From Hydrangea macrophylla (Eukaryota; Streptophyta; Magnoliopsida; Cornales; Hydrangeaceae), in contig CM066994.1 in the NCBI GenBank assembly GCA_033977485.1, positions 27,310,681-27,374,680 on the forward strand: a stretch of 64,000 bases of DNA. The letters are read 5' to 3'. The notes beneath the pieces were generated by a model that had not been told where the DNA came from, ran no database searches, and saw only the letters and a list, made by a program, of their open reading frames with translations. Positions 10,982-22,538 of this stretch are shown piece after piece (the first letter of the stretch is position 1; the number at the start of each line of letters is the position of its first letter). The translations under genes were made by a program, and so were the position numbers.

Positions 10982-11989
10982 TTACTCTTGAAAATATGGC
11001 ACATTAGGACAATACTGAGTTGTATGTCCCAACATGTTGCATGTGCCACATGGTTCTTCAGGCATGACTTGCCTAGAACTCTCTCCTTTCATGCTTAACT
11101 CTTCCACCTTCTTTGCTAGCTCTGCATACTTAGTCATGAGGCGATCTTCATTGGTTAGCTGATATAGGCTTTTCTCTTCTACACAGGATATCTGTGATCG
11201 TGAGATATTGTCAGAATTCGACCATTCATGAGCGTATTCAGCTAACCATTCGAAATGGGCCTCAGCCTCTTCAGTGTTTTTTCGCAGAAATGGCCCAGAG
11301 CTCATTGTTTCCACCAACTTCTTTGTTTCACCATTTAATCCCTGATAAAAGAAGCTGATCGTTCGCCATTTCTCAAACCCATGGTGTGGGCATGAGAGCA
11401 GCAAATCTTTGAAACGCTCCCACGCTTGAGTGAAGGTTTCATTGCTCTTTTGTTTATAGGAATTAATTTGACGTTGAAGATCTGTGGTCATGCGAGTAGG
11501 ATAGAATTTCTTCAGAAATGCGGTGCTCATCGCATGCCAGGTGAAAATTGAATTAGGCTTTTGGGAGTGAAGCCACGCCTTCGCTTTATCTTTCAAAGTG
11601 AAGGGGAATAGCATTAAATGCGTCACCTCCCTAGGACAGTTTTGCGAGAATGTTTTGCAAACATCCTCGAAATCGGTGACATGTAAATACGCCTTCTCGC
11701 TTTCCATCCCATGAAAAGTGGGAAGCAATTGAATCATCCCATTGCGAAACTGAAATTCGCCATTGTGTGGCGGGATTTGAATGCAAGAAGGCGTAGGTGC
11801 ATGTTCTGGTTGCATGAGATCGCAAAGAGGACGGAGTGCCTCATCGATTGGCACCACAACATTGTCACCGTTTTCACTCTGATGATCATCCATTGATGCA
11901 GTTGGAGTGATAATCGGGTTGATGGAACTATCAGAGTCAGAGCAGTAGAATGGATTTCCAAAGAATCCTTCGATAGAATTCTCGGACAT
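10982..11989 (-). CDS. gag: Athila gag (335 aa), ends at a stop in the pol frame
   Basis: Structural protein that would coat the RNA in the virus-like particle. The ATG at 11989 opens the first long frame after the primer site. Middle residues match the plant Ty3/gypsy gag region: a cluster around 'TLKDKAKAWL' (about residues 130-140) and 'QAWERFKDLL' (about 185). Near the C-terminus there is one CCHC zinc knuckle (CGTCNMLGHTTQYC, about residues 315-328). The frame ends at a TAA (10982-10984) 7 residues after the last Cys of the knuckle. The next frame (pol) continues in the same phase after only four more codons, so one nonsense codon separates gag from pol. Many Athila elements have an uninterrupted gag-pol frame, so this is either a fresh mutation or a read-through stop. 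Confidence 0.9.
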   Translation of the reverse strand: MSENSIEGFFGNPFYCSDSDSSINPIITPTASMDDHQSENGDNVVVPIDEALRPLCDLMQPEHAPTPSCIQIPPHNGEFQFRNGMIQLLPTFHGMESEKAYLHVTDFEDVCKTFSQNCPREVTHLMLFPFTLKDKAKAWLHSQKPNSIFTWHAMSTAFLKKFYPTRMTTDLQRQINSYKQKSNETFTQAWERFKDLLLSCPHHGFEKWRTISFFYQGLNGETKKLVETMSSGPFLRKNTEEAEAHFEWLAEYAHEWSNSDNISRSQISCVEEKSLYQLTNEDRLMTKYAELAKKVEELSMKGESSRQVMPEEPCGTCNMLGHTTQYCPNVPYFQE

Positions 11990-12114
11990 GAACTAGGAGA
12001 GTCCCTAGGGTGAAAGTTTACCTAGAGAACTAAAGAATAATAAAATAAAAAAAAAAACAAAAAGAGAAATAGATGAAGAGAGATTGAGATAATCTAAGAA
12101 TTAACTCGTCGCCT

Positions 12115-12132
12115 TCCCCGGCAACGGCGCCA
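12115..12132 (-). other. Athila primer-binding site (tRNA-Asp)
   Basis: On the minus strand this reads TGGCGCCGTTGCCGGGGA. It is complementary to the 3' end of plant tRNA-Asp(GUC) over 18 bases and lies just inside the 5' LTR. This fixes the element's orientation and the LTR edge. Confidence 0.92.
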
Positions 12133-12138
12133 AAAACT

Positions 12139-13778
12139 TGACACGAATATTTTCTGTGTGCGCTTGTGTGCAATACCCAAGTGTAGGTAGACGTGCAAGT
12201 AGTAACTGGATTAAGTCCAGGTCGATCCCACAGGGAAGGTGTTGAATTAAACTACCTAGATTAGACTCTAAAGAGAAAACAAAAATCAATATTTAAAATG
12301 AAGTGTAGAACACAAAGTTCCACAGTTAACAACTACTAGAATTAAAGACAACTAAATTAACTTAACTAACAATTAACTAACTAAGCAAGATTCTAAAAGA
12401 AACGGTTCTTCTTAATAAAAGAAAGTGTTGGGATCACGCGAATCCACCGTGACCTAACCTTCTACCATGCAATTGCAATTAAGCTCAAAGGAGTACACCT
12501 ACTACAGTATTCTGTACTTCTCTAAAGATATAGAATCAATAGCCCTTTCATGACCGGGACTACATCATCACAATTAAGTTTGAAATACATGAAGACGGTT
12601 TAATCCAATAGTTAAGACTCTCACCTACAATGGTGTTAGCATTGAGGGTGGTTTGCAAAATATATTGAAAGAAAATGCCTTAAGGCCTTAAGTTTAAAAA
12701 CTGTTTTGACAAACTGAGCATTTAGGGACAATTTGATAACAAATCCTTAAAACAGAAAGTCTTAGAATACTGTTTTGGGTGTTCTCAAGAATCAGAATCC
12801 TCGATCGATCGACGCGCTTTCGATCGATCGAATATCTTCATCTCTCGATCGATCGATATTTCCTCGATCGCTCGACTAAGTCACTGTCTCGATCGATCGA
12901 CATACTTTCGATCGATCGAACACAGGAAAAAAATTACTGCATGGCAGAGGCCTAAAATCACGATTTCATCGCGATTTCCCAACCCTAGGACTACTCAGAC
13001 ATTGTCTGGAGTACCACAGATTGGTATTTAACGTAAAAGTTCATTGAAACTATGTTTGTTTGAAAGTTTTTCATTAAAACTGTAAAACAAGAGATTGGAA
13101 TCTAACTAACATGAAATACTACGAGATTAACAAGTATACTATGATTAACCAAGTGCAGAAAACAAATAAACAATAAATCAAGAACCTGGAATGAAAATAA
13201 ACTTGTATTTACTAAAGAAATCCGGTTCACAATGATAAATCTTCAATGAAACCTACAAAAACCAAGGAAAAACTCTCTCTTCTCTATCTAAAACTGATAA
13301 AACAAAGTTGGGCCTCCCTCTTGGACGTATACAATACGAAGATATATAGTAAACCTAAGAGCTAGGGTTAAAAACCCGCAACTGCTGCATGCGCGTATAA
13401 TCTGATAAAAGGCACTTTCGATCGATCGAAACTTTCTCGATCGATCGAAAGTCTTGAATATTCGAGCGCTTTAACTTTCTTCGATCGATCGAAACCTCGA
13501 TCGCTCGAACTATGTCGATCGCTCGAACTCTGCAATTCTTCTTCAATCTTCCTTCTTTGAAACAAAACATCTCCTCTTTATCAAATCTTTCAGTCTTTTA
13601 TACAGCAGCATTCACCTGCACAATTAGTAGCTAAAACAATACAACTTATCATAGATTAATCATATTGTCTAAACTAGCATTGTAATTCAAATTGCAGATA
13701 AAACGGGAAGTTGTGATCAAAACTAATGCAATTCTTTCTTTTAGCGCGGTTGTATTTTACAAATACCCCCGCTTTGCA
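12139..13778 (-). repeat. Athila 5' LTR, complete (1640 bp)
   Basis: On the plus strand it runs from TGACACG to TTTGCA, giving the TG...CA ends expected of an LTR. Its inner edge is six bases from the tRNA-Asp primer site. It carries two clusters of TCGATCGATCGA dyads (12801-12919 and 13416-13526). A minus-strand TATATAT stretch lies about 70 bases downstream of the second cluster. Short minus-strand ORFs rich in Ser, Asp and Arg over the clusters are just translations of the motif. Confidence 0.9.
12801..12919. repeat. Cluster of six TCGATCGATCGA dyads, second LTR cluster
   Basis: Copies start at 12801, 12820, 12845, 12864 (variant with GCTCGA), 12889 and 12908. They tend to come in close pairs 7 to 9 bases apart. 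On the minus strand this cluster lies downstream of the presumed transcription start, so it would be part of the leader RNA. Confidence 0.9.
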
Positions 13779-14524
13779 TTAATCAGATCATGGAAGACAT
13801 GCTCAGGGCTTGTGTGATCGACTTTGAAGAATCTTGGGAGACACACTTGCCGTTGGTTGAATTTGCTTATAACAATAGTTATCACGCGAGTATCGGTATG
13901 GCTCCGTTCGAAGCACTGTACGGACGACCATGTCGTTCTCCATTGTGTTGGGCAGAAGTTGGAGACACGGAGTTGTTGGGACCAGATTTGGTTAGAGAAA
14001 CCAATGAGAAGATTTCCTTGGTCAAGGAAAGGATGAAAACCGCTCAGAGCCGATATAAGAGTTATGCTGATCGACGCCGAAAAGATCTGGAGTTTAGTAT
14101 TGGAGATCACGTACTCCTTAAGGTTTCACCGACCCGAGGAGTGGTACGTTTTGGTCTCAAAAGAGGGAAACTAGCTCCGAGATTCATCGGACCATTCGAG
14201 ATTTTGGAACGTGTCGGGAAAGTGGCCTATCGACTGGCACTACCACCGAAGATGTCTGGGGTTCACAACGTGTTTCACATGAGTATGTTGAGGAAATACA
14301 TACGAGATCCCTCACACGTGGTTAGTTATGACGACATTGAGACGAGTCATAACGTTTCTTACAAGGAGAGACCTGTGAAGATTCTGGATCAGAGTATCAA
14401 GAAGTTAAGGAATAAGGACATTCCGTTGGTGAAGGTTCAGTGGAATCACCATGACGAGAATGAAGCCTCGTGGGAAGTAGAAGCTGATATGAGGAAGAAG
14501 TACCCGGAGTTGTTTCATGACTAG
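13779..14524 (+). pseudogene. pol: Tekay integrase C-terminal region with chromodomain (truncated by Athila)
   Basis: The open frame runs from the insertion edge to a stop at 14522-14524; the first ATG at 13790 is internal to the original protein. After 'EDMLRACVIDF' (the region just after the third catalytic acid) come 'FAYNNSYHASIGMAPFEALYG', a helix-rich linker, the GPY/F-like 'RFIGPFEIL' (about residue 130) and, in the last 50 residues, a chromodomain ('VKVQWNHHDENEASWE') that in this family binds modified chromatin and guides integration. No frameshift is seen in this piece. It is non-functional here because gag, protease, RT and most of integrase are separated by more than 13 kb of Athila. 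Confidence 0.9.
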
Positions 14525-14557
14525 TTAGTCTTGATTTCGGGGACGAAATCCTGTTTA

Positions 14558-14569
14558 AGGGAGGAAGGG
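14558..14569 (+). other. Tekay polypurine tract
   Basis: AAGGGAGGAAGGG lies directly before the LTR start TGTAATAACC and follows GGGGACGAAATCC, a sequence common at the 3' end of Tekay coding regions. Confidence 0.8.
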
Positions 14570-15855
14570 TGTAATAACCGGCATTTTCTTGCATTGTCAT
14601 ATTTAAAATTATATATACTTTGTCTGCTTTTAAATTCCAATCCTTATGTGAAAAATTTATTTCTTGACTAATATCATTATTGAAATTTCTTTTGGGGTCA
14701 AAATGCGATTTTCATAAAATCTGGCAATACCTGTGTTAAATTTCAAATTTGTATTTCAAAACGGTGGAATTATTTCTTGTAAACTCAAACTGTATTTTTA
14801 TAAAATCAGAAAACTATTTCTAACGTTAAAATAAATTCTCTGTATTTTTGTGATAAACACCGTGTCACGAAAATACCAGTTTAGGTTTAAAACTGTCCGC
14901 GCAGTGTTAAACTTCCACAGAATTTTGGGAGTGATTGATTGGACAAATTTCTTTATACCCAATTATTATTGCTGATGCTTTTCCTTAGGCCTTGTTTGGC
15001 AAATGCTTGTAGTATGTGTGTTGTCCTTATGCCATAAGCTTGAATTCCCAAACACACCTTGACCCACACCATCTCCACCTACCCCTTGCTTTTATCAGTG
15101 GAGCATTATGAAATGCAGTGTATATTTACACATCATTGCTGCACTTTCCTTCTAATTAATGGAGAATGAGTGGGATGTTAGGCCAATGTCCCTAAGGGTG
15201 AGTTTGATTATTTATACACCCAACCACACTACACATTCTGCACTTCCATCACAGAGAAATTCAGTATTCACAGAGAGTTAGGAGAGTGCAGAGAGTTCTT
15301 CAAATTCCATAGAGAGAGAGAAGAGCTCAATCCTCCATAGCCAAGCTTGGAAATTTGGAATTTCGTAATTATATTTCTTTCTCAACAACTTCTTCAATCT
15401 ATATCACAGTGAGTATTCTAAACTCACTTGGAATGTAATTTCATATTTATTTGCTGTTAGTATAGTCTAATTTGCAGAACACCATTGTTAATTTTCGTAT
15501 GAAAGCTTGAAGCTCAAAAATGGCAATTTTTCAAACTTAACCAAAATCAATTCTGTGAATTGGGAATGAAAGATCTTAGTCCCAATAAGCTGTGGTTTGA
15601 ATACTATGGCTTAATTCATCCGTATTGCGACGTATCATTGATTTAAAGTTTTGTCACCTCTCGATTTTACGTGAAATCCGAGAGCTATAATGAAAATTAG
15701 TTAAAACCGATTACGTATTCGTAATCCTTGTGAGAAAAGGAAGAGATTCATATATTATAAGTCATATATAGTTGCAGAATCAAAATGGGTCAAAAAGACC
15801 CCTGTTTTGCTGAAACAGGGCAGTTCCTGCGGAGAAGATGAAGCTTCTGCATCAT

Positions 15856-16136
15856 CTCGCGCCACGATCGCGCGAGCGGCCCGCGCGAGCGATCTTTCGC
15901 GCGAGCGGACCTCGCGCGCGATCCTCCTTTCCACAGGCAGACAAAAGAGTTTATATATATAAATGAAAATTTGGCTGGTCGCGCGAGCGAGGGTCGCGCG
16001 AGGATCCCTTCGCGCGAGCGATCCGCGCGCGCGACCTTGTATTTCTCAGGCAGAAAGAAAAGTTTAAAATAATAAAGAAAAATGGGCATTTCGCGCGAGC
16101 GGCCCGAGCGAGCGACTTTTCGCGCGAGCGAGTTCT
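15856..16136. repeat. Three clusters of TCGCGCGAGCG-type motifs in the Tekay LTR
   Basis: Dense CG-rich near-palindromic motifs (cgcgcgagcg, gcgcgcgatc) at about 15856-15930, 15979-16045 and 16090-16136, separated by ordinary AT-rich sequence that includes TTTGTCTG-like and A-rich stretches. They stand out sharply from the AT-rich LTR around them. Confidence 0.85.
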
Positions 16137-16439
16137 GACAGTTTGTTGTTTTGTCTGTTTTGTGTTTAAGAACTGTTTGGTTCAATTTTTATATACTGTT
16201 AAGGTCCTGTTTGGGAAATTTTGTTAATCAGAACTCTTTTTGGTTACATTTGAATGATTAAAACATTGTAGTATGATCCCCGTACGTGTGTTTTTCTTTT
16301 AATTCAGTATTTTGCTTAAGTTCAAATGCATATCATTCATGTGGGGTCAGTGGTACATGCATGTGGGTGTCGGTATGTGTGGAAAAGAGTAATGGTAGTG
16401 TGGAAAAGAGTAATGATAGTGTGGAAAGAGTATGAGTTT

Positions 16440-16800
16440 GAGTTGTGGTCGTGGTTGTGGTTGTGGTCGTGGTCGTGGTTGTGGTTGTGGTTGTAGTTGA
16501 AAATGCGGAAGAGGGTGTCTTTGAAATGCGAAGGTGGCAAATATGGACACTCCCTGACGCCCATGGAAGCGTTAAAGTGTGTGACGCCGAACTTGGACAC
16601 TCACTGGCACCCATGGAAGTGCTAAAGTGTGGCCTATGGACACTCCCTGATAACTCGAGTCTGGATACTGTGTGAGGGGTTGCCCCGGTATTTGCATGGC
16701 GGTTAGGGTATTCAAAGTGTGAGGCATTGGACACTCCCTGGTACCCCGGACCAAAGTGTGAGGCAAACTGGACACTCCCTGGCGCCCCGTTGCTAAAGTG
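16440..16800 (+). repeat. Minisatellites in the Tekay LTR
   Basis: First a run of TGG/TCG/TTG triplets on a 'gtggt' theme (16440-16500). Then about five diverged units sharing 'tggacactccctgg' and 'aaagtgtg' (16545-16800). Polyvaline and Thr/His-rich ORFs across this part are artefacts. Confidence 0.8.
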
Positions 16801-17461
16801 TGGCTATCTTAGTGTTTCAAAGATACCAGGAGTAGGATAGAGGGTTGTTGGGTTTTGTCGAGAGAAAAGAGTCGGTTAGATGCGATGGTGCATTGTTTTT
16901 CATACACGGTCACATATGTGTGAATTTATCTTTTAAATAATGTTGTAGTTGTTTTCTAAACGAGCTCTTTATCTTAAATATAAACTTGTGTTTTTAAATA
17001 GAAGTGGGAAAAAGGTAAATGAGTATGATTTACATTCAAAGCTATGTTTTTAATACTCACCAGCTTCTTGAAGCTGACGGCGTTGATGCGTCCTGGACAT
17101 TCGTGTTCAGGCTTTGCAGGTTATAATCAGGATGAACCTTATGACTATGCTAATTGAGATCAACTGCTGAGAAGAGAATTTACTTTCATATGCTTTATGT
17201 TTATGTGCCTTAAGATATGATTTGGTTTTGTAATAAGGATGACTGTAATAGATTTTAAGTTATTGTTTTATTTCAAGGCGGTCTGTGCCTTAGTTAACCC
17301 CGTACCATAGGATGTAATAAGCTCTGTTTGCCCTACTCTGATTAATGGTTTTATGTTGTTCGACGTTTTGGGACGGAATCGATCCTTCAAACTATCGCGA
17401 CCTACGGGTCCATAAAGGAAATTAAATGCTTTCCATATTTATGCTACGTCGGGGCGTGACA

Positions 17462-18850
17462 TTGGCGGCCTCTCTTGCTCTCCCTGATAACAAAACGCTC
17501 ACTATCACAGTAGGAGAACGGAGAGTCCTCCAACCTTTGATAGAAATACCCAAAATTGGGCTGGTCCTCATAGTCACCTCTAAAGAAGAAGATGAAGATT
17601 GGAGAGAACCCTTCATAAATTTCCTCAGACATAGGAGGCTACCAGAAGACAAAGCCTAAAGGGCAGAGGTACGAAGACGGGTCTCAAAATTTATCATGTG
17701 GAATGATGTGCTATACAGAAGGTCATTAGATGAAATATACATGCGATGTATAGCAAAAGAAGAAATTCAGGGAGTCATGAAAGAAGTACACACTGGAGTA
17801 TGTGGTGCACATCAGAATGGTCCAAAGTTGCAATTACAATTGAAAAGGTTGAGTTATTATTGGCCCACGATGATAGCTGATTGCATTGATTTTGCCAAAA
17901 GATGCCAAGTGTGCCAATTCCATGGAGATTTTATCCACCGGCCTCCCGAACCATTACATGTAACTACATGCTCATGGCCATTTGCAGCATGGGGTATGGA
18001 CATAATTGGTGCATTTGTACCACCATCTTCTGCAGGCCATCGTTATATATTGGTTGCCACTGACTACTTCTCAAAATGGTCTGAGGCAGTCGCATTGAAA
18101 GATGTAAAAAGTAACACTATCTCAGAATTCATCCGAACCAACATCATCTATAGGTTTAGGGTCCCTGATAGCATTATCATAGATAACGAGCAGCCCTTTC
18201 GAAGTGATCCTCTGTATAAGCTATATGCTAAGTACAAAATAAAATCAAATTACTCGACTCGGTATTACGCATCTGCTAATGGCCTGGTGGAAGCTTTCAA
18301 TAAAACCCTCTGCAAAATTCTTAAGAAGATGGTGGATAGAAACAAAAGAAGTTGGCATGAGAAACTTCAAGAAGCTCTTTGGACCTATCGCACTTCGTAT
18401 AGGACACCTACACAAACGACTCCATATTCTCTAGTGTTTGGTGGGGAGGCAGTATTGCCACTCGAAGTTCAGATACCCTCCTTAAGGGTAGCCATCCAAG
18501 AATCTTTGACAGAAGATGAAGGTGCAGAATTAAGGCTTTCAGAACTTGAAGCCTTGGACGAGCGAAGATTGTATGCTCAACAAAATTTGGAAATGTACCA
18601 ACAAAGGATGACTAATGCCTTCAACAAACGAGTTAGACTCTGTTCTTTCAAGAAAGGAGATTTGGTGCTCATGGTGCGAACACCCATAATCATAACTCGA
18701 AGGACTAAAGGGAAACTCGAACCAAAGTGGGACGGACCTTATGTGGTAGAAAAGGTGTACTCAAATGGTGCATACCTTTTAATCACAATGGATGGAGATA
18801 GAATCATCCCTCCTACAAATGCAAGGTTCTTAAAGAAATACTACCCTTAA
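17462..18850 (+). pseudogene. pol: Tat RNase H tail and integrase, with in-frame stop
   Basis: The frame enters from the Tekay junction with the end of the Tat-type extra RNase H ('LAASLALPD'), then a linker, then integrase. Integrase has its HHCC finger ('HTGVCGAH ... CQVCQ'), the catalytic acids in WGMDIIG, IIIDNEQPF and ANGLVEAFNKT, and the C-terminal 'KWDGPYVVEKVY ... LKKYYP'. All three acids are present, but the second motif reads DNE where most relatives have DNG. A TAA at 17657-17659 breaks the frame in the linker; downstream the frame is open for about 400 codons. The 384-aa ORF starting at 17696 is therefore only part of the polyprotein. Confidence 0.9.
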
Positions 18851-18851
18851 T

Positions 18852-19150
18852 AAAGCCCGGTAGGCTGAAAACCTCGAAAGGGGCGATCTATGCAAGGGAA
18901 ATAAAAAATAAAGCCCGATAGACTGAAAACCCCAACAGGGGCGGTCTATGCAGAAGTTAGGGCACAAAAATAAAAAATAATAAAGTCCGATAGATTGAAA
19001 ACCTTGAAAGGGGCGGTCTATGCAAAAGTTAGGACACATAAAAAAAAAAAACCCCCCTCCTGGCCCGCAAAAGTATAAACTGTGAACGGCTAAAAAAATA
19101 AACTTCTGATACTCCTGGCCCGCAAGAGTATAAACTGTGAACGGCTAAAT
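18852..19150 (+). repeat. Two short tandem arrays after Tat integrase
   Basis: Three units of about 60-65 bp (18852-19040), each with 'TAGACTGAAAACC...GGGGCGGTCTATGCA', whose ends are inverted (TAGAC / GTCTA, CCCC / GGGG). Then two units of about 55 bp with 'CTGGCCCGCAAGAGTATAAACTGTGAACGGC' (19055-19150). The second unit type is a familiar feature after integrase in Tat elements. Confidence 0.8.
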
Positions 19151-20295
19151 AAAAGAAATAAAACATCCATTTCTCTGAATGTAGAATAGTAATAAAATGT
19201 AAAGCATTTGATATCTGGGAAAAGCAGAAAAAAAGGGGGTCTAAGGAATCAAATAGCAGCCCTACTCATACATGTTCAAAAGAATACTAAATATAAAAGC
19301 CCTACTCCTATGCTCAAAAGAGAAAGGAAGGAAATCAAAACCCATCAAGGATGGTTTTCACATCATCAAAGGCTCGTTTTGCCGCTTCTCGATCGGCATC
19401 AACTTCCTGGGATGACTTTAATGCTTCCGATAGTGCTACAAGATCATTTTCCAAAATTGATAAGTCTTAGCAAATTGAGAAGAGAAAGATGAGACTTCTG
19501 CTTTGCATGATAGGAGCTCTGCTTCAAGTTTCCTCAAACTATCTTTAGCACTAATAATCTCCTCCTCGAGGCGAGAGACTCCATCTTGTGACTTTGAAAG
19601 AGTAGCTAATGTTTCAGAATGTAGTTGAGAAGCTTCATCAAAATGAACCTTCTCCTCACTATATTGAGACTTCAACTCTTCACAAGAAGAATCGCCAATA
19701 CCCATTCGAGCTAGTAATGCTGAGCGTTTGATGAATTCTCTCACATGATTATATAAAGAAAGGTAATCTATGGACAAGTTGTTCATGATGTTAAAAGCAT
19801 CGTTTGCCCGTAAAACCATTCTTTTATATTCAAAAAAGTCCATGGAACCCAAGGAAATAACAAGACCCTTTTGAATATGGCGAGTAGCCTCCTTTAAATG
19901 GTGAAGGGCCGGGTTATCAGTAGAATCAGATTTCGTTGAAGGCTTCACAAGCTTGTGAAATACTTGATCAAGCCACTCTTCGTCGGAGGAAGCATCTTTA
20001 GACTTAACTGTAGAGTTCGAAGTGGCCTGTGAAGCCTTAGACTCAGCAGAACTCGAACTAGCAGAGCCTGAAAAAAGAAGGAAAAGTTAAATTTATACGT
20101 ATATATATACATATGTGTGTGTGTACATACACATAAAAGGATCATGGCAAAGAAAAAAAAATACCTTCGCTCGCTCTCTGAGGTGAATGGTTAATCGATT
20201 TGATTGTCATGGTTGGAATAACATCTGCACACATGAAAGGTGTGTAGGGAGGATATTATTAACAATAATAATAATAAAAAAATTATATATATAAT

Positions 20296-20327
<32 letters not shown>

Positions 20328-22538
20328 AAATGATTGTTATATACCTGTTGAAGTCGATGGAGCCAAAACCGGAGCTTGTTCGAGTAAAGCCGCCTTCTTA
20401 GGAGGAGAATCGTCCTTTAAAGGGGTGTAATCACATCCATCAGTAAAATCATCAAGACCATCATCAAATCGGTCCAAGTGCTCTGAATGGTCTGAAGATA
20501 TTGTAACATGGTGGTTTGAGAAAGAATTAGTGTCTTTGACGCGAACATGACCTAGGCAAGGCAATTCGAATCCGTCCCCACTAAACATTTCAACTATCTC
20601 ATCCTTGCTTTTGTTGCCCAAAACGGAGTTCAAGTGAGAGCGAAATCGATCCATCGGAGAAATTCGTGCAAGCATAGGATTTGAAGGTGTTCCAAAACCT
20701 CTGCAAGTTCGAAGCTGTTCTGGAAGGATTTCCTCCAAAGAAGGAACCTCGATGTTGGGATCCACCCTCTCAAATTGCAATGAAATGAGTCCACCAGACG
20801 AACACCAATCCTCAAGAGCATCAAGAAAGTCATTACAAGAATAGGTCTTTACCGGTGGTGGAGAATCCTTCTTAGTAACAAGCGGAGGGCCAATACTAGT
20901 CTTCACTTTTGTGACACTCTTTGACCTTGATTTTGACTTCTTTTTTTGTTCTTTCTCTTGGGTTGGCTCATCCAATTTTCTTTTCTTATCTAAGGAAGGA
21001 TGAATAAACTGAAGTATTGGATACGAAGAGTCCGTCCACCAGTTGCCATAAGGTTCGGTTACATAAGTTATCGGCCTTCGAGTTGGCAATTCGAAATCAA
21101 CATTTGATCCATGATATACCATAGCACCCCAATGGAACTAAGCCTCAGAAAATAAAAGAACATGATGTGACGTGTTCATAGGTGGAGGACAAGCTTGACC
21201 AAAACCAAATTGGCGTGCATAACGATTTGGAGTATAGGGCTCGGAAGTCAAAGATGCGCCAGCCCTATAGACCAAAACTCCAAAACGAATTGAAATCAAA
21301 TAGCTGAGGAGAAATGAACTAAGTTTCTCTTTCCCACTAGAATCTACAATTCGTTGCTCAGATGGTTCGTCGTCATAATAAAGAGCTCTAAAACGAAATC
21401 GATTCGCGAAGCAAAAATTCTCTTCGGCAAAAGGCACTTTCTGTGGAAGAAACACGATGGGAGGTTGATTCCCTATCTGTCCAAGATAAGGCAAGAAAGT
21501 CCCATCAAAATGAAATAAGGTGCGAGGATCTTGATGGAGATAAGTCTGTAGAAAATAGAGAGAAATCCACCCAAATAGATAATGAAAAGGACCTTGGATC
21601 AAATCCTTTCCCGGGGCAGACGATACGGATACCTTGCTCAAACAATCATAAAGATGGTCAAGTAAAGGTATCGCAAGACTGAACTTGGTACCTCCTGCCA
21701 TCCTACCCGCCATAACGAAAGTGGAGGGACGAATGTTTTTATCAGTAAAAACAAATCCGCTTAGCCAACTAGCAAGAAATCCAGCGAGATAGGTTGAATC
21801 AGAAATATCCGACCTTCTTCGAAAACCCAACTTGGCCAAAGAATCCTTGCGTAACTGTACACCCTCTAAGGAAGAAGGTGGGATAGGCACTTTTTTCGGT
21901 TCACTTGAAGGAGGCTGAACGATTTTATAAGTTGGAGAATCTGAAGGAGATTCAGCGAAATTCTCGGTCCAAAGGTTAAGTTGCCTCGTAGGATTATTGG
22001 CAAAAATGTGAAACAAATCTTGAGAACAAGGCGGGGTGGCATCAGAATAAAGAACGTTGTTCAACGGTGCATACTCGTCATAAAATTTGCCAATAATAGG
22101 AAGACCACTAATTCTGTGGATATCCCATAAAGAAATCCCGATCTCCCCATATATAGCATGGAAGGTGTTCGTATTAGGGGACCAACGTTCCAGAAAAGTC
22201 TTGAAAAGATTAATGTTTCTGCTATATGAAAACTAGGAGACATAAATAGTAGAATATATGTCCAAAGCCTTCAAGAGAGGGGAAAATGACTCTAGTATGT
22301 CGTTTAGCCAAAAGAGCCAATTCCATTCTTGAAAATGTGTGATGACTCCTTGAATATTAAAAGAAGAGTCCCATTTTACTCCTTGATTTTTCATCATTCT
22401 TAAAAGCATATTAAAATCGGAACGGGGTTTTGGATGTCCTAACTCACCCTCAGCAAAAGGACGAAGCAAAGATATGGGAGATGAACCCACTACTTTTACA
22501 TAACCCTTGTCATTAATCTCACAACATTTCCGAGTCCC

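Larger units (their letters stand above)
1..13778 (-). mobile_element. Athila-lineage Ty3/gypsy retrotransposon, nearly complete
   Basis: Seen: identical sequence at 1-846 and 12933-13778, a tRNA-Asp primer site at 12115-12132, gag, pol and two extra ORFs all on the minus strand, and a G-rich polypurine tract at 847-860. Order on the minus strand is 5' LTR, primer site, gag, pol, two-exon ORF, internal promoter, envelope-position ORF, polypurine tract, 3' LTR. Known: this order, primer type and long 3' non-pol region are typical of Athila. The left LTR is cut by the window edge; about 790 more bases are expected outside. The element lies inside the integrase reading frame of a Tekay element (13779 onward). 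The 5 bases after the right LTR (ttaat, 13779-13783) are the candidate target duplication; the partner is out of view. Identical LTR portions imply a recent insertion. Confidence 0.93.
13779..17461 (+). mobile_element. Tekay-lineage chromovirus, 3' portion only
   Basis: Integrase C-terminus, chromodomain, polypurine tract and a 2.9-kb LTR ending GGGGCGTGACA, all characteristic of plant Tekay/Del elements. Its left side is interrupted by the Athila insertion; the 5' half lies left of the window. Its right side abuts Tat RNase H sequence at 17462, so it inserted into a Tat element. ttggc (17462-17466) is the candidate target duplication, with its partner out of view. Confidence 0.88.
14570..17461 (+). 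repeat. Tekay 3' LTR (2892 bp)
   Basis: Runs from TGTAATAACCGG to GGGGCGTGACA. A TATA-like TTTATACACC at about 15209 with a pyrimidine/ACA-rich start region marks the likely promoter. CG-rich dyads occupy 15856-16136. A TGG/TGT minisatellite (16440-16500) and diverged units around 'GGACACTCCCTGG' (16545-16800) lie in the 3' half. Confidence 0.88.

Noticed and set aside
16333..16775. ORFs with Thr, Val or His runs in the Tekay LTR
   Set aside because: Minisatellite translations within an LTR.
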